Notes: generated by a model not told the origin, from the letters alone. A DNA stretch of 64,000 nt from Brevibacterium permense (GCF_025506275.1 NZ_QYCP01000001.1:1-64000); one strand, 5' to 3'; shown: positions 7,700 through 17,447, counted from the first letter of the stretch. A program made the numbers and translations.

Positions 7700-7730
7700 T
7701 CAGATGCTCTATCCGTTGAGCTAGTGGCGC
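7658..7730 (-). tRNA. tRNA-Arg (anticodon ACG)
   Basis: Complete cloverleaf on the minus strand: acceptor GCGCCAC pairs with GTGGCGC, D-arm GCTC/GAGC, anticodon stem TCTGA/TCAGA with loop CTACGGA, T-arm GGGGG-TTCGAAT-CCCTC with one mismatch-free core. CCA is not encoded. Its 3' half faces the phage element, consistent with use as attB. Confidence 0.95.
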
Positions 7731-7764
7731 ATGTCGCTTGGACTCACGCCCTGCAACTCGAACA

Positions 7765-7794
7765 ACTATACACACCAGTTTCACCGAAGCTCAA
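7765..7794 (-). promoter_or_regulatory. Promoter of tRNA-Arg
   Basis: Reading leftward: TTGAGC (7794-7789), 18-nt spacer, TATAGT (7770-7765), 35 nt before the tRNA. Good match to a housekeeping sigma -35/-10 pair. Confidence 0.6.
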
Positions 7795-8104
7795 ATCGCA
7801 CGCACGTGCGCTTCGCCACATTCGCCCTCACGGTCAGAGCCGCCTCGGCGAGAGGGGATGTAATCGCAGATTTCAGCCGTCTATCAACTATGAAATAAAA
7901 CGTCAATTATTTGAAACAACACGTCATCCGATTGTCGTGCTTGCGTCAATCGACCGCTGGCTGTGATCCAATGCACATCTTCGAGTGACCGAAACGCGGG
8001 TTTTTCGCTTCCGCTCCCATCCTACGGTGGATATGTACCAACCGCTCGACGGACGCCAGCCGCCGGAGACGAAACCCCACACCCGATTGACCAGGAGACC
8101 ACTC
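7795..8104. other. Upstream region of pckG
   Basis: 310 nt with no gene. It is AT-rich around 7890-7930 (ATGAAATAAAACGTCAATTA), as expected for a regulated promoter region, and includes one GCCGCCTCGGCGA word at 7839-7851. I cannot assign a -10/-35 pair with confidence. Confidence 0.4.
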
Positions 8105-9937
8105 ATGACTGTCCTCGACCATGATGTCGTCGCTGACCAGCTGAAGAACGCACCGACCGAGAACAAGTCGGTGCTCTCATTCGTCAGCCGGATCGCCGCC
8201 CTGACCACCCCGGACGACATCGTCTGGATCGATGGTTCCGAAGCACAGAAGAACGAGATCGCTGAGAAGCTCGTCGAGGCCGGCACCATCCAGCGTGTCA
8301 ACGGCACCAAGGACTCCTACTACGCGGCCTCCGACCCCGAGGACGTCGCCCGCGTCGAGGGCCGGACCTACATCTGCTCCGAAGACGAGAAGGATGCCGG
8401 TCCGCTCAACAACTGGGTCGCTCCCGCGGAGATGAAGGAAACGCTCAACGGTCTCTTCGAGGGTTCGATGCGCGGACGCACCATGTACGTCATCCCCTTC
8501 GTCATGGGCCACGCCGAGGCGGACCAGCCGATGTTCGGCATCGAGGTCACCGATTCGGCCTACGTCGTCCTCTCCATGCTCGTCATGGCCCGCTCGGGCA
8601 AGTACGCCCTCGATGCGATCGATGCCCAGGACGCGAAGTTCGTCGAATGCGTCCACTCTGTCGGCGCTCCGCTGGAATCGGGACAGGAAGACGTCGCCTG
8701 GCCCTGCAATACCACCAAGTACATCACTCACTTCCCCGAAGATCGCGCCATCTGGTCCTTTGGCTCCGGCTACGGCGGCAACGCTCTGCTGGGCAAGAAG
8801 TGCTACGCGCTGCGCATCGCCTCCGCGATCGCCCGCGACGAAGGCTGGCTGGCCGAGCACATGCTCATCCTCAAGCTGACGAACCCCGAAGGCGTCGTCA
8901 AGTACGTCGCCGCCGCTTTCCCCTCGGCCTGCGGCAAGACCAACCTCGCCATGATCGAACCGACCATCCCCGGTTGGAAGGCCGAGACCCTCGGTGACGA
9001 CATCGCATGGATGCGCTTCGGCGAAGACGGCCAGCTCTACGCCGTCAACCCCGAATTCGGACTCTTCGGGGTCGCCCCGGGCACCGGTTACACCACGAAC
9101 CCGACCGCGATGCGCGCCATCGAGGCAGGCGGCAACATCTTCACCAACGTCGCGCTGACCGACGACGGTGACGTGTGGTGGGAAGGCAAGACCGACGAGG
9201 CGCCTGCCCACCTCACCGACTGGAGGGGCAACGACTGGACGCCTGAGTCCGACACCCCGGCCGCTCACCCGAACTCGCGTTTCTGCACCCCGATCGCGAA
9301 CGTTCCGACCCTGGCTCCCGAGTGGACCAACCCGAACGGTGTGCCGATCTCGGCCATCCTCTTCGGCGGTCGTCGCAAGACCACGATGCCGCTCGTGACC
9401 GAGACCCAGGACTGGACCCACGGTGTGTTCATGGGCTCGGTGCTCTCCTCGGAGACCACCGCGGCTGCCACGGGTGCCGTCGGCGTCGTCCGCCGTGATC
9501 CCATGGCGATGCGTCCGTTCATCGGCTACAACGTCGGTGACTACCTGCAGCACTGGATCAACATCGGCAACACCGAGGGCGCCCAGCTGCCGAAGATCTT
9601 CTACGTCAACTGGTTCCGCCGCGACGACGACAACTCGTTCCTGTGGCCCGGATTCTCCGAGAACTCGCGCGTTCTCAAGTGGGTCTTCGAACGCGTCACC
9701 GGCGCCGCCGATGCTCAGGAATCCCCGCTCGGCCTCACCCCGGTCGAAGGCGGCCTGGACACCGAAGGCCTCGACTTCACCGACGAGCAGCTGCGCAAGG
9801 CTCTCGCCATCAAGCCCGAAGAGTGGGAGACCGAACTCGGCCTCATCGAGGAATGGTACGCCGAGCTCGGCGATTCGGTCCCTGCCGAACTCCGCGCCGA
9901 GGTCGACAACCTCCGCCAGCGTCTCGGCCTCGCCTGA
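8105..9937 (+). CDS. pckG: Phosphoenolpyruvate carboxykinase (GTP)
   Basis: 610 residues, the usual size of GTP-dependent PEPCK. The start ATG at 8105 ([12 protein letters not shown]) has a CAGGAG ribosome-binding site; the longer frame upstream is not protein-like. Signatures: [18 protein letters not shown], the kinase P-loop [12 protein letters not shown] at about residue 273, and [19 protein letters not shown] near the C-terminus. It converts oxaloacetate plus GTP to PEP, the entry step of gluconeogenesis, in the cytoplasm. Monocistronic, ended by a strong terminator. Confidence 0.97.
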   Translation: MTVLDHDVVADQLKNAPTENKSVLSFVSRIAALTTPDDIVWIDGSEAQKNEIAEKLVEAGTIQRVNGTKDSYYAASDPEDVARVEGRTYICSEDEKDAGPLNNWVAPAEMKETLNGLFEGSMRGRTMYVIPFVMGHAEADQPMFGIEVTDSAYVVLSMLVMARSGKYALDAIDAQDAKFVECVHSVGAPLESGQEDVAWPCNTTKYITHFPEDRAIWSFGSGYGGNALLGKKCYALRIASAIARDEGWLAEHMLILKLTNPEGVVKYVAAAFPSACGKTNLAMIEPTIPGWKAETLGDDIAWMRFGEDGQLYAVNPEFGLFGVAPGTGYTTNPTAMRAIEAGGNIFTNVALTDDGDVWWEGKTDEAPAHLTDWRGNDWTPESDTPAAHPNSRFCTPIANVPTLAPEWTNPNGVPISAILFGGRRKTTMPLVTETQDWTHGVFMGSVLSSETTAAATGAVGVVRRDPMAMRPFIGYNVGDYLQHWINIGNTEGAQLPKIFYVNWFRRDDDNSFLWPGFSENSRVLKWVFERVTGAADAQESPLGLTPVEGGLDTEGLDFTDEQLRKALAIKPEEWETELGLIEEWYAELGDSVPAELRAEVDNLRQRLGLA

Positions 9938-10018
9938 GTCGTTTGGCCGAGTTGCTTAGCTGTGTGGCTAGTCTGAGTCGTTTGGCTTCATCGCTGACAG
10001 TCTGAGCCGTTCGTTCAT

Positions 10019-10061
10019 CGACAATCCCCCAACCGCCGCCGAGGTGGTTGGGGGATTGTCG
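10019..10061 (+). terminator. Terminator of pckG
   Basis: A perfect 16-bp inverted repeat, CGACAATCCCCCAACC (10019-10034) with its complement at 10046-10061, loop of 11 nt containing GCCGCCGAGG. Followed by TATTTCGTT. About 80 nt after the pckG stop. Confidence 0.85.
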
Positions 10062-10150
10062 TATTTCGTTGAGGCTGTGCGGTTGACCGATTGAGAGCCC
10101 GCCGCTGATCCGTCAGTGCCTCCGGGCTATAGGCCCGAAGCCGCGCAGAC

Positions 10151-10462
10151 TCAGTGATGCGCCGCCTGCGCCCCATGAACCTCACGGAGAAATACCAACA
10201 CATCACGCGGTTTCGCCTTGAGCTCCCTCGACACGCGACAGGTGACCTTCTCCGGCTTCCTCGGCTTGCCGATCAGCGCGTTCTGATGCGCGGTCGCCCC
10301 GCGGGCGGTGATCGTCACGAACAGGGCATCCGGAAGCGGATACTTCCTCCCCTCGAACTCTCCCCCGATGTCGACGACACCTGACCACGGCGTTGCGAAC
10401 TGACTGAGGCGTCCTTCCGGTCTCCACCGTGAGGACTCCACGCCCCACCGCGATATGACCAT
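10151..10462 (-). CDS. Hypothetical protein, 103 aa
   Basis: The minus-strand frame from ATG 10462 (MVISRWGVESSRW) has acceptable high-GC codon use and a protein-like C-terminal half: ALFVTITARGATAHQNALIG, then RKPEKVTCRVSRELK. The frame can extend to 10567 but that part has little support. No family recognised, and it stands alone between the pckG terminator and the PiT gene pair. It could be a small orphan or a relic. Confidence 0.45.
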   Translation of the reverse strand: MVISRWGVESSRWRPEGRLSQFATPWSGVVDIGGEFEGRKYPLPDALFVTITARGATAHQNALIGKPRKPEKVTCRVSRELKAKPRDVLVFLREVHGAQAAHH

Positions 10463-10630
10463 CTGTGGTCTTAATAGGGGAAAGACGAACAGCCAGCTGA
10501 CGAGTGCAGCCTCGGCGTCACACGGGGATCGCCCAGAGAGCTCAGGCGAGCACTTCAGAAACGACACGCGGCCCGCAGCGCGGAGGTGTCAAGCACCGTC
10601 GGAGGCGTCAAGCGGTCGCCATCCGACGCT

Positions 10631-10864
10631 TCAGGCGCCGTGGAGGGCCGGGACGATGAGGTAGACGCCGAGCAGCACGACTGCTCCGCAGATGCCGAAG
10701 ACCGCCCAGTAGCCGACCGGCAGGGCCGAACTGCTGCGGCCCTCCTCGACACGGTCGAGGTGCGCGGCGCGCATCCGCACTCCGACGGAGAACAGCGTGA
10801 TGACGATGATGGCCGAGACCCATGTCGCGGCCGCAACGATGGCGAACGAACTCCACTCGATCAT
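10631..10864 (-). CDS. Small membrane protein linked to PiT transporter
   Basis: 77 residues with two transmembrane segments (FAIVAAATWVSAIIVITLFSV, residues 7-27, given as FAIVAAATWVSAIIVITLF; and WAVFGICGAVVLLGVYLIV, residues 53-71). ATG overlaps the pit stop by 4 bp, so it is co-translated with the transporter. Its role is unknown; a small accessory subunit is a reasonable guess from coupling only. Confidence 0.75.
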   Translation of the reverse strand: MIEWSSFAIVAAATWVSAIIVITLFSVGVRMRAAHLDRVEEGRSSSALPVGYWAVFGICGAVVLLGVYLIVPALHGA

Positions 10865-12240
10865 TTCGCGTCTCCCTTATCGCTCGCATCTGCCCGGCCG
10901 GCATCGGCTCCGGAAGAAGATCCGGTCGACGATGAACTCGTCTTCGCAGCCTCGGCGGGAACCGCCCCGTTCTTCTTCGCATTGCGGTGGGCACGGCGCT
11001 TCTCTTTCGCCGCCTGCTTCTCCGCCCAGGCCTCGTAGCGGGCTTCCCGCTTCTCCTGAGCACGTTTGCGGTTGCGGTCCTTGCGCAGCTTGCGCTTGCG
11101 GCCGCGGATGTTGACAGCCTCGCCGACGGTGTCGAAGTTCGAGATGTCCGTCTCCTCGACCCGGCGGGAGCTGAGGTAGATCCACAGCACCACGACGACG
11201 GCGATGACCGTGTCGACGACGACGCCGACCGTTCCCAAGTGAGCGATGCCGGCGGCGATGCCGCCGACGATCGCGGCGGCTGGAATCGTCAGCAGCCAAC
11301 CGGAGGCGATCCGTCCGGCCGTCGACCACTGGACATCGGCACCTTTGCGGCCCAGCCCCGAACCGAGCACGGAACCGGAGGCCACCTGCGTCGTCGACAG
11401 GGCGAAGCCGAGGTGCGAGGAGGCGAGGATGGCCGCAGCCGTCGACGTCTCGGCCGACAGTCCCTGAGCGGGCTTGACCGTCGTCAGCTTCGTGCCGAGA
11501 GTGTCGATGATGCGCCAACCGCCGACATAGGTGCCCAGCGCGATGGCCAGAGCACATGCGGTGATCACCCAGATATGCGGGCCGGTGCCGTGCTCCTGCA
11601 GGTTCGCGGAGACGAGCACGAGGGTGATGACGCCCATCGTCTTCTGCGCATCGTTCGTTCCGTGGGCGAGAGCCACCAGCGAGGACGAGAAGATCTGCCC
11701 GTACTTGAACGGTGCACGGCGAGCGGTTTTGCCCTCCTCGTTGCGGCGGGTGATCGCGTAGGCGATCTTCGTGCACAGATAGGCGCTGAACCCTGCGATG
11801 AGAGGGGCGGCCAGAGCCGGGATGACGACCTTGGACAGGAACACTCCGTAGTCGACGGAGTTGAGTCCGGCACCGACGATGGCCGCACCGATGAGGCCGC
11901 CGAAGAGTGCGTGGGACGAGGATGACGGTAGGCCGAAGCGCCACGTCGCCATGTTCCAGATGATGGCCCCGATGAGGCCGGCGAGGATGAAGTCGGGAGT
12001 GATCTGGACTCCCCCGCCGCCTTCCTTGATGATGCCGCCCGAGATGGTCTTGGCCACCTCGGTGGAGAGGAAGGCACCGACGAGGTTGAGGATTGCGGCA
12101 AGCGTGACTGCCGTCTTCGGTTTGATGGCCCCGGTTGCGATCGGTGTGGCCATGGCATTGGCCGTATCGTGAAAGCCATTGGTGAAGTCGAAGAACAGTG
12201 CCAATGCGATGACGAGCACGACGACGAAGATGATTTCCAC
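10861..12240 (-). CDS. pit: PiT-family inorganic phosphate transporter
   Basis: 459 residues with about ten hydrophobic segments and the two internally repeated PiT signatures: FFDFTNGFHDTANAMAT near the N-terminus and ALAHGTNDAQKTMGVI in the second half. It imports metal-phosphate complexes by proton symport across the cytoplasmic membrane. The last ~90 residues are a basic then Ser/Gly-rich cytoplasmic tail (KLRKDRNRKRAQEKREARY), longer than in E. coli PitA. Overlaps a small membrane-protein gene downstream. Confidence 0.95.
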   Translation of the reverse strand: MEIIFVVVLVIALALFFDFTNGFHDTANAMATPIATGAIKPKTAVTLAAILNLVGAFLSTEVAKTISGGIIKEGGGGVQITPDFILAGLIGAIIWNMATWRFGLPSSSSHALFGGLIGAAIVGAGLNSVDYGVFLSKVVIPALAAPLIAGFSAYLCTKIAYAITRRNEEGKTARRAPFKYGQIFSSSLVALAHGTNDAQKTMGVITLVLVSANLQEHGTGPHIWVITACALAIALGTYVGGWRIIDTLGTKLTTVKPAQGLSAETSTAAAILASSHLGFALSTTQVASGSVLGSGLGRKGADVQWSTAGRIASGWLLTIPAAAIVGGIAAGIAHLGTVGVVVDTVIAVVVVLWIYLSSRRVEETDISNFDTVGEAVNIRGRKRKLRKDRNRKRAQEKREARYEAWAEKQAAKEKRRAHRNAKKNGAVPAEAAKTSSSSTGSSSGADAGRADASDKGDAK

Positions 12241-12403
12241 TAATCGACCTTGGGTGTAGACACTATTCGGACCGTGGATGATGCAGCTGACGGCCAGCCA
12301 TCACTATCCCGCAGAAGTCTACCCACAGATTCAACCGCTCTTCACCCGCAATTCGACCCTACTCCACCTCGTTCACCTTTTGTTCACTTTTGACGTGCGC
12401 AAA

Positions 12404-12456
12404 CGGGCCCCGCCCGGCTGAGAGTGCAATAGCACTCACATTCCGAACGGGGCCCG
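12404..12456 (-). terminator. Terminator after the aminotransferase gene
   Basis: CGGGCCCCG (12404-12412) pairs with CGGGGCCCG (12448-12456), with an inner stem GAGTGC-AATA-GCACTC. It lies 50 nt after the aminotransferase stop. The tail is TTTGC leftward and AAAA rightward. The remaining ~160 nt up to 12241 hold the pit promoter region; nothing else recognised. Confidence 0.7.
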
Positions 12457-12505
12457 AAAACAGCAGTCCCTCGCCGAGGCGACTCCTCCTTCACGCGTGA
12501 CGAAT

Positions 12506-13921
12506 CTACTCCGTGACGTACCGATCCGCGACGTCGAGTGCCCGATCCAGGGCGGCGAGCCCGAATCGCACGTCCTCATCCGGGGTATTGAGCGGCGGCA
12601 CGACGTGGATTCGGTTGAAGTTCGCGAACGGCAGCACGCCTTCGGCCTTGAGCACTCCGATGACCTCGTTCATCTCCGGCGAGCTGCCGCCGTACGCCGC
12701 CAGCGGCTCCTTCGTCGTCCGGTCCTTCACGAGCTCGACGGCCCAGAAGCAGCCGAGACCCCGGACATCACCGACCGAGGGGTGGCGCTGCGCCATCTCC
12801 CGCAGTGCCGGGCCGATGATGTCCTCGCCGAGGCGGTCCGCATTGACGATCATCCCCTCGTCCTCCATCGCGGTGATCGTCGCGACCGCTGCCGCACAGG
12901 CGAGCGGATGTCCTGAGTAAGTCAGTCCGCCCGGATAGACCCGATCGCGGAAGGTCTCGAAGATCGCATCCGAGATGGCGACCCCGCCGAGCGGGACGTA
13001 TCCGGAGTTCACGCCCTTGGCGAAGGTGATGAGGTCCGGGGTGACGTCCCAGTGGTCGAGGGCGAACCAGCGACCGGTGCGGCCGAATCCGGCCATCACC
13101 TCGTCGGCGATGAAGACGATCCCGTACTTCGCCGTCAGCTCGCGCACGCCGGCGAGGTAACCGGCAGGTGGAGCGTAGATCCCCGCGGTGCCCGGAACGG
13201 TCTCGAGGATGAGGGCCGCGATATTGCCGGGCCCCTCGAGGGTGATCATGTCCTCGAGATGGGCCAGCGCCCGCTGCGTCTCCTCGGCCTCGGACGTCGA
13301 GTTGAAGTACGACCGGTAGGGGTAGGCGGGCATGAAGTGGACGATGCCCTCAGCTGAGTAGTCGTTGGCGAACCTGCGCGGGTCGCCGGTGACGTTGACG
13401 GCCAGCTGCGTGCCGCCGTGGTAGCTGCGGTAGGCCGAAAGCACCTTCGTCCGACCGGTGTGCAGTCGGGCCATCCGGATCGCGTGCTCGTTCGCGTCGG
13501 CTCCCCCGTTCGTGAAGAACACATGATCGAGGTTGCCCGGTGTACGTTCGGTGATGAGTCGGGCCGCCTCGGAGCGGGCGTCGTTGACGTGCTGCGGCGC
13601 GATGGTGCACAGCCGGCCGGCCTGCTCCTGGATGGCCGCAACGACGGCCGGGTGCTGATGGCCGATATTCGTGTTGACCAGCTGCGATGACAGGTCGAGC
13701 AGCTTTCGACCCTCACCGTCCCAGACGTAGGGGCCGGCGGCGTCGACGATCGTCATCGGGTCGAACGGCCCCTGAGCCTGCCAGGAGTGGAAGACGTGCG
13801 CACGGTCGAGTTCGTGGGCACGTCGCCCGGCCTCGATCTGCTGCGCATCGATCCGATCAGCGCCCGAGCGATCAGCGTCGAGGTGCGATTCGGTGAGCTG
13901 GGAATCCGCGGTGGTGGTCAT
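12506..13921 (-). CDS. Class III (omega-) aminotransferase
   Basis: 471 residues from ATG 13921, preceded by AAGGAG; the open frame upstream is arginine-rich noise. Class III PLP fold: VFFTNGGADANEHAIRMARL, EVMAGFGRTGRWFALDHW and the PLP-lysine region LITFAKGVNSGYVPLGG. Paired with an MmsA-type dehydrogenase 80 bp upstream and a PucR activator, it probably moves the amino group of an omega-amino acid such as beta-alanine to pyruvate or 2-oxoglutarate, giving malonate semialdehyde. Exact substrate is inferred from context; GABA or taurine are alternatives. Confidence 0.88.
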   Translation of the reverse strand: MTTTADSQLTESHLDADRSGADRIDAQQIEAGRRAHELDRAHVFHSWQAQGPFDPMTIVDAAGPYVWDGEGRKLLDLSSQLVNTNIGHQHPAVVAAIQEQAGRLCTIAPQHVNDARSEAARLITERTPGNLDHVFFTNGGADANEHAIRMARLHTGRTKVLSAYRSYHGGTQLAVNVTGDPRRFANDYSAEGIVHFMPAYPYRSYFNSTSEAEETQRALAHLEDMITLEGPGNIAALILETVPGTAGIYAPPAGYLAGVRELTAKYGIVFIADEVMAGFGRTGRWFALDHWDVTPDLITFAKGVNSGYVPLGGVAISDAIFETFRDRVYPGGLTYSGHPLACAAAVATITAMEDEGMIVNADRLGEDIIGPALREMAQRHPSVGDVRGLGCFWAVELVKDRTTKEPLAAYGGSSPEMNEVIGVLKAEGVLPFANFNRIHVVPPLNTPDEDVRFGLAALDRALDVADRYVTE

Positions 13922-14001
13922 GTCAGGGCTCCTTCGCCGAGGTGGTTCGTCGTTGAGAGCACGTCCGCCCCCGGTCGGGGCGGACGTCCGTGGTGGTGTG
14001 T

Positions 14002-15486
14002 TCAGTCGTTGGTCGGGAAGCCGAGGTTGAGTCCGCCGTGGCTGGGATCGAGCCAGCGTGAGGTCACGACCTTCCCACGGGTGAAGAAGTGGACGCCTTC
14101 GTCGCCGTAGGCGTGGGTGTCGCCGAACAGCGAATTCTTCCACCCGCCGAAGGAGTAGTAGCCCACGGGCACGGGGATCGGGACGTTGATGCCGACCATG
14201 CCGACCTCGACTTCGTTCTCGTAGCGGCGGGCCGCTCCCCCGTCGTTGGTGAAGATCGCGGTGCCGTTGCCGTACGGGTTGGCGTTGATGAGGTCGAGGC
14301 CCTCGTCGTAGCCGGGGACGCGGACGACGCAGAGCACGGGGCCGAAGATCTCATCAGTGTAGATCGACATGTCGGTGGTCACGTCATCGAACAGGGTCGG
14401 ATTGAGGAAGAACCCGTCGGCCGGGGTGTTCTCCCGACCGTCGAGGACGACCGTCGCTCCCGCCTCGGCGCCGGCATCGATGTAGCCAGCAACCTTGTCG
14501 CGGTGGGCGGCGGTGACGAGCGGTCCCATGTCCGGCTCGGTCGCCCCGTCGCCCACGCGCAGGGTCTTCGTGCGCTCGGCGATCTTCGCCACGAGCTCAT
14601 CGGCGACGGAATCGACGGCAACGACGACGGAGATCGCCATGCAGCGCTCTCCTGCGGCGCCGTAGCCGGCGTTGACGGCAGCGTCGGCGGCGAGGTCGAG
14701 GTCCGCATCGGGCAGGACGAGCATATGGTTCTTCGCTCCGCCGAGCGCCTGGACGCGCTTTCCGACGGCGGTGCCGTTCTCGTAGACGTACTTTGCGATC
14801 GGGGTCGACCCGACGAAGGACACCGAGGCGACCTCGGGGCTCTCGAGGATCGTGTCGACGGCTTCCTTGTCACCGTGAACGACATTGAACACGCCGTCGG
14901 GCAGGCCTGCTTCCTTCCACAGCTCGGCGAGCCAGTTCGCGGCCGACGGATCCTTCTCCGAGGGCTTGAGCACGACGGTGTTTCCGGTGGCGATGGCGAC
15001 GGGGAAGAACCACATCGGAACCATGGCCGGAAAGTTGAAGGGAGAGATGATCGCGGCGACGCCGATCGGCTGGCGCAGGGAGTGGACGTCGAGTTTCGTC
15101 GACGCGTTCTCCGTATGACCGCCTCTCAGGTGGCCGGCGATGGCGCACGCGAATTCGACGACCTCCTGCCCGCGGGCGACTTCGCCGAGGGCGTCAGAGA
15201 GGACCTTGCCGTGTTCGGCGGTGATGATCTCCGCGAGCTCCTGCTTGCGGGCATTGAGAAGCTCGCGGAAGGAGAAGAGGATGGACGTGCGCCGTGACAG
15301 CGAGGTGTCGCGCCAGGCGGGGAATGCGGCGGAGGCCGCGGCAATCGCCGATTCCACGGTGGCCTTCGACCCCAGGGCCACCTGGCCACTGACGACTCCG
15401 GTGGCCGGGTTCGTGATATCGCCGAGGCGGGTGTCGGTGTCCGCGGTGACGGTCTGTCCGTTGATCCAGTGGGAGAGCGTTGCCAT
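14002..15486 (-). CDS. mmsA: CoA-acylating methylmalonate/malonate-semialdehyde dehydrogenase
   Basis: 494 residues starting MATLSHWINGQTV at 15486. ALDH-superfamily features: SPFNFPAMVPMWFFPVAI (active-site wall typical of MmsA), LKPSEKDP, FVGSTPIAKYVYENG (NAD site) and catalytic cysteine in GYGAAGERCMAIS. MmsA converts methylmalonate or malonate semialdehyde to propionyl- or acetyl-CoA. First gene of the operon with the aminotransferase, divergent from the PucR regulator. Confidence 0.93.
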   Translation of the reverse strand: MATLSHWINGQTVTADTDTRLGDITNPATGVVSGQVALGSKATVESAIAAASAAFPAWRDTSLSRRTSILFSFRELLNARKQELAEIITAEHGKVLSDALGEVARGQEVVEFACAIAGHLRGGHTENASTKLDVHSLRQPIGVAAIISPFNFPAMVPMWFFPVAIATGNTVVLKPSEKDPSAANWLAELWKEAGLPDGVFNVVHGDKEAVDTILESPEVASVSFVGSTPIAKYVYENGTAVGKRVQALGGAKNHMLVLPDADLDLAADAAVNAGYGAAGERCMAISVVVAVDSVADELVAKIAERTKTLRVGDGATEPDMGPLVTAAHRDKVAGYIDAGAEAGATVVLDGRENTPADGFFLNPTLFDDVTTDMSIYTDEIFGPVLCVVRVPGYDEGLDLINANPYGNGTAIFTNDGGAARRYENEVEVGMVGINVPIPVPVGYYSFGGWKNSLFGDTHAYGDEGVHFFTRGKVVTSRWLDPSHGGLNLGFPTND

Positions 15487-15599
15487 GTAGGGTCCTTCTG
15501 CGTCGTCGGTTCGTCGGTTGAATCCATCCTCTGTCCGCTCTGCCGATCTCGGAAGTGTCAGAGTGTCAGAATCTTCGCCCTCGGCTTTACACTGTGTCA

Positions 15600-17360
15600 A
15601 TGGACACTGCGCGAGAGTCGAGCGGGGCATCGCTGAGCATCGCCGGACTGCTCGAGTTCGAGGAGATCAAGGCTGCAGAGCCTGCGGTGCTTGCCGGCGA
15701 AGCAGGCCTCGGCCGGGCGATCCGCTGGGTCCACATCGCCGATTCCGAGCATGTCGAGCGCTTCCTCGAGGGTGGAGAGCTCGTGTTGACCACCGCCACA
15801 GCCTTCCGCCATTCGCCTGAGGCGATGACGGAGTTCCTTGACCAGCTCGAGCGCGCAGGTGCCGCTGGGACGATCATCGAACTCGTCGATGAGAACTCGA
15901 CACACGATGAGGAAGCGCGCGAGATCGCGGCCGCGGCCGCCTCGGCGAGGGAACTGCCTGTCATCGTCCTGCCGCGTCGGGTGAAGTTCGTCAGGATCAC
16001 CGAGCTCGCGCACCGCAGCCTTCTCGCACAGCAGATCTCGCGGCTCGAACATGCCCGGGAGATCCACGAGACGTACACGCAGCTGAGCCTTGATAGGGCC
16101 GAAGCGCAGACGATCGTCGTTCGCACGGCCGAACTGCTGGGCACGGCGGTGGTCCTCGAGGATGTGTCCCATCGGGTTCTCGCCCATTCCGGCCGTGGTT
16201 CGCAGGATCTCGCGCAGAAGTGGGTCGACCTCGTCAGCGGAGCGAGCACGACACCCGGCGGTCACGCGCCGTCGCAGTGGCGGCAGACGCCGGTGGGGCT
16301 GCGTTCTCGCCGGTGGGGCCGGCTTGTTGTGCCCGGCGGCGCCGAGTCCGTCGCCGATCTCGAGCAGGTCATCGAACGCGCGGGTGAAGCCCTGACGCTG
16401 ACTCGAATGGCCGATCGCGATGAGCAGGATCTGCTGCTGCAGGCCCAAAGCGGCCTGATCCGAGAGATCACGGACTCCGAAGGCATCGACGAGCGTTCGG
16501 CACGGGAGCGCGCCCGCTCTCTGGGATTCACTCCTGCTGAAGGGGCCGAGCTCACCCCGGTGGTCGTCCGCATCGATCGTGAGGCCGACACCGATCCGAC
16601 TCGGGTGCAGCTGCAGGAGCGCGGCCTGACTCAGGAGATCTCCTCTGCCGCCTCGCGCCTCAATCTGGGTCTGCTCATGACGAGCCTGCAGTCGGGTGTT
16701 TTCGGGTTCGTTCTGGGGCCCGGTCGCGGGAGGACCGGGGGCCCGCAGCGTCGGCGGACTCCAGTCGCGGGCGCCGAATCCGAGCAGGCAGGGACCACGC
16801 TGGCGAATCCGCGCGGCACCGATGACGCCGACGACCGTCTCAACCGCCTCCTCGCCGAGCTCGAGGGACTCTCTGCGAGCTGGGTGGTCGGGGTCGGCCG
16901 GAGCAGCACCTCACTGCTTCGCGCTGTCGCCGGTCTCGAAGCAGCCTCTCACGTCGCCGAGGTCGCGTCGACGCTCGATGTGCGTGAGCGTTCGTTCTAC
17001 CGCTCCTCGGACGTTCGCATTCGCGGGCTTCTGTCTCTGCTGGCCGAGGACTCGCGACTCCGCGCCTTCGCCGAGGGAGAGCTCGGGCCCCTGCTCGGCG
17101 AAACGAGCGGCGGCGGTCGCCGGGACGCAGATCTGCGTTCGCCCACGGATTCCGCGGACGAAGAACTGCTCGATTTCCTCGAGCTCTATCTCACCCATGG
17201 TGGGAACAAGTCAGCGATGGCGCGTGCCGGGCACCTGTCCCGGCCCGCACTCTACGCACGGACCACGCGTCTGCAGGATCGCCTCGGCGTCTCGCTCGAT
17301 GACGCGGAGTCGCGCACGGCGCTGCACGTGGCGCTGCTGTGGTGGAGGATGTACGGCTGA
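15600..17360 (+). CDS. PucR-family transcriptional regulator
   Basis: 586 residues from ATG 15600. N-terminal PucR purine-catabolism domain (LAGEAGLGRAIRWVHIADSE, GGELVLTTATAF), a central region, and C-terminal PucR HTH (LELYLTHGGNKSAMARAG, LYARTTRLQDRLGVSLDD). Such proteins activate neighbouring catabolic operons upon sensing amines or amino acids. It is divergent from mmsA across 113 bp, which must contain both promoters. A Gly/Arg-rich insertion at about residues 375-405 is probably a disordered linker. Confidence 0.93.
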   Translation: MDTARESSGASLSIAGLLEFEEIKAAEPAVLAGEAGLGRAIRWVHIADSEHVERFLEGGELVLTTATAFRHSPEAMTEFLDQLERAGAAGTIIELVDENSTHDEEAREIAAAAASARELPVIVLPRRVKFVRITELAHRSLLAQQISRLEHAREIHETYTQLSLDRAEAQTIVVRTAELLGTAVVLEDVSHRVLAHSGRGSQDLAQKWVDLVSGASTTPGGHAPSQWRQTPVGLRSRRWGRLVVPGGAESVADLEQVIERAGEALTLTRMADRDEQDLLLQAQSGLIREITDSEGIDERSARERARSLGFTPAEGAELTPVVVRIDREADTDPTRVQLQERGLTQEISSAASRLNLGLLMTSLQSGVFGFVLGPGRGRTGGPQRRRTPVAGAESEQAGTTLANPRGTDDADDRLNRLLAELEGLSASWVVGVGRSSTSLLRAVAGLEAASHVAEVASTLDVRERSFYRSSDVRIRGLLSLLAEDSRLRAFAEGELGPLLGETSGGGRRDADLRSPTDSADEELLDFLELYLTHGGNKSAMARAGHLSRPALYARTTRLQDRLGVSLDDAESRTALHVALLWWRMYG

Positions 17361-17447
17361 GGACTGTACTCGACGGAGTCGACGACTCCCTCCAGCGGGG
17401 TCGTGTGCTGCTCGGGACAGAGCAAGCTTCGATCGGTCAACAGCAAT

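Noticed and set aside
17376..17390. GGAGTC-GAC-GACTCC hairpin between pucR and the Ldh2 gene as terminator
   Set aside because: Stem is only 6 bp without a T run; not supportable.
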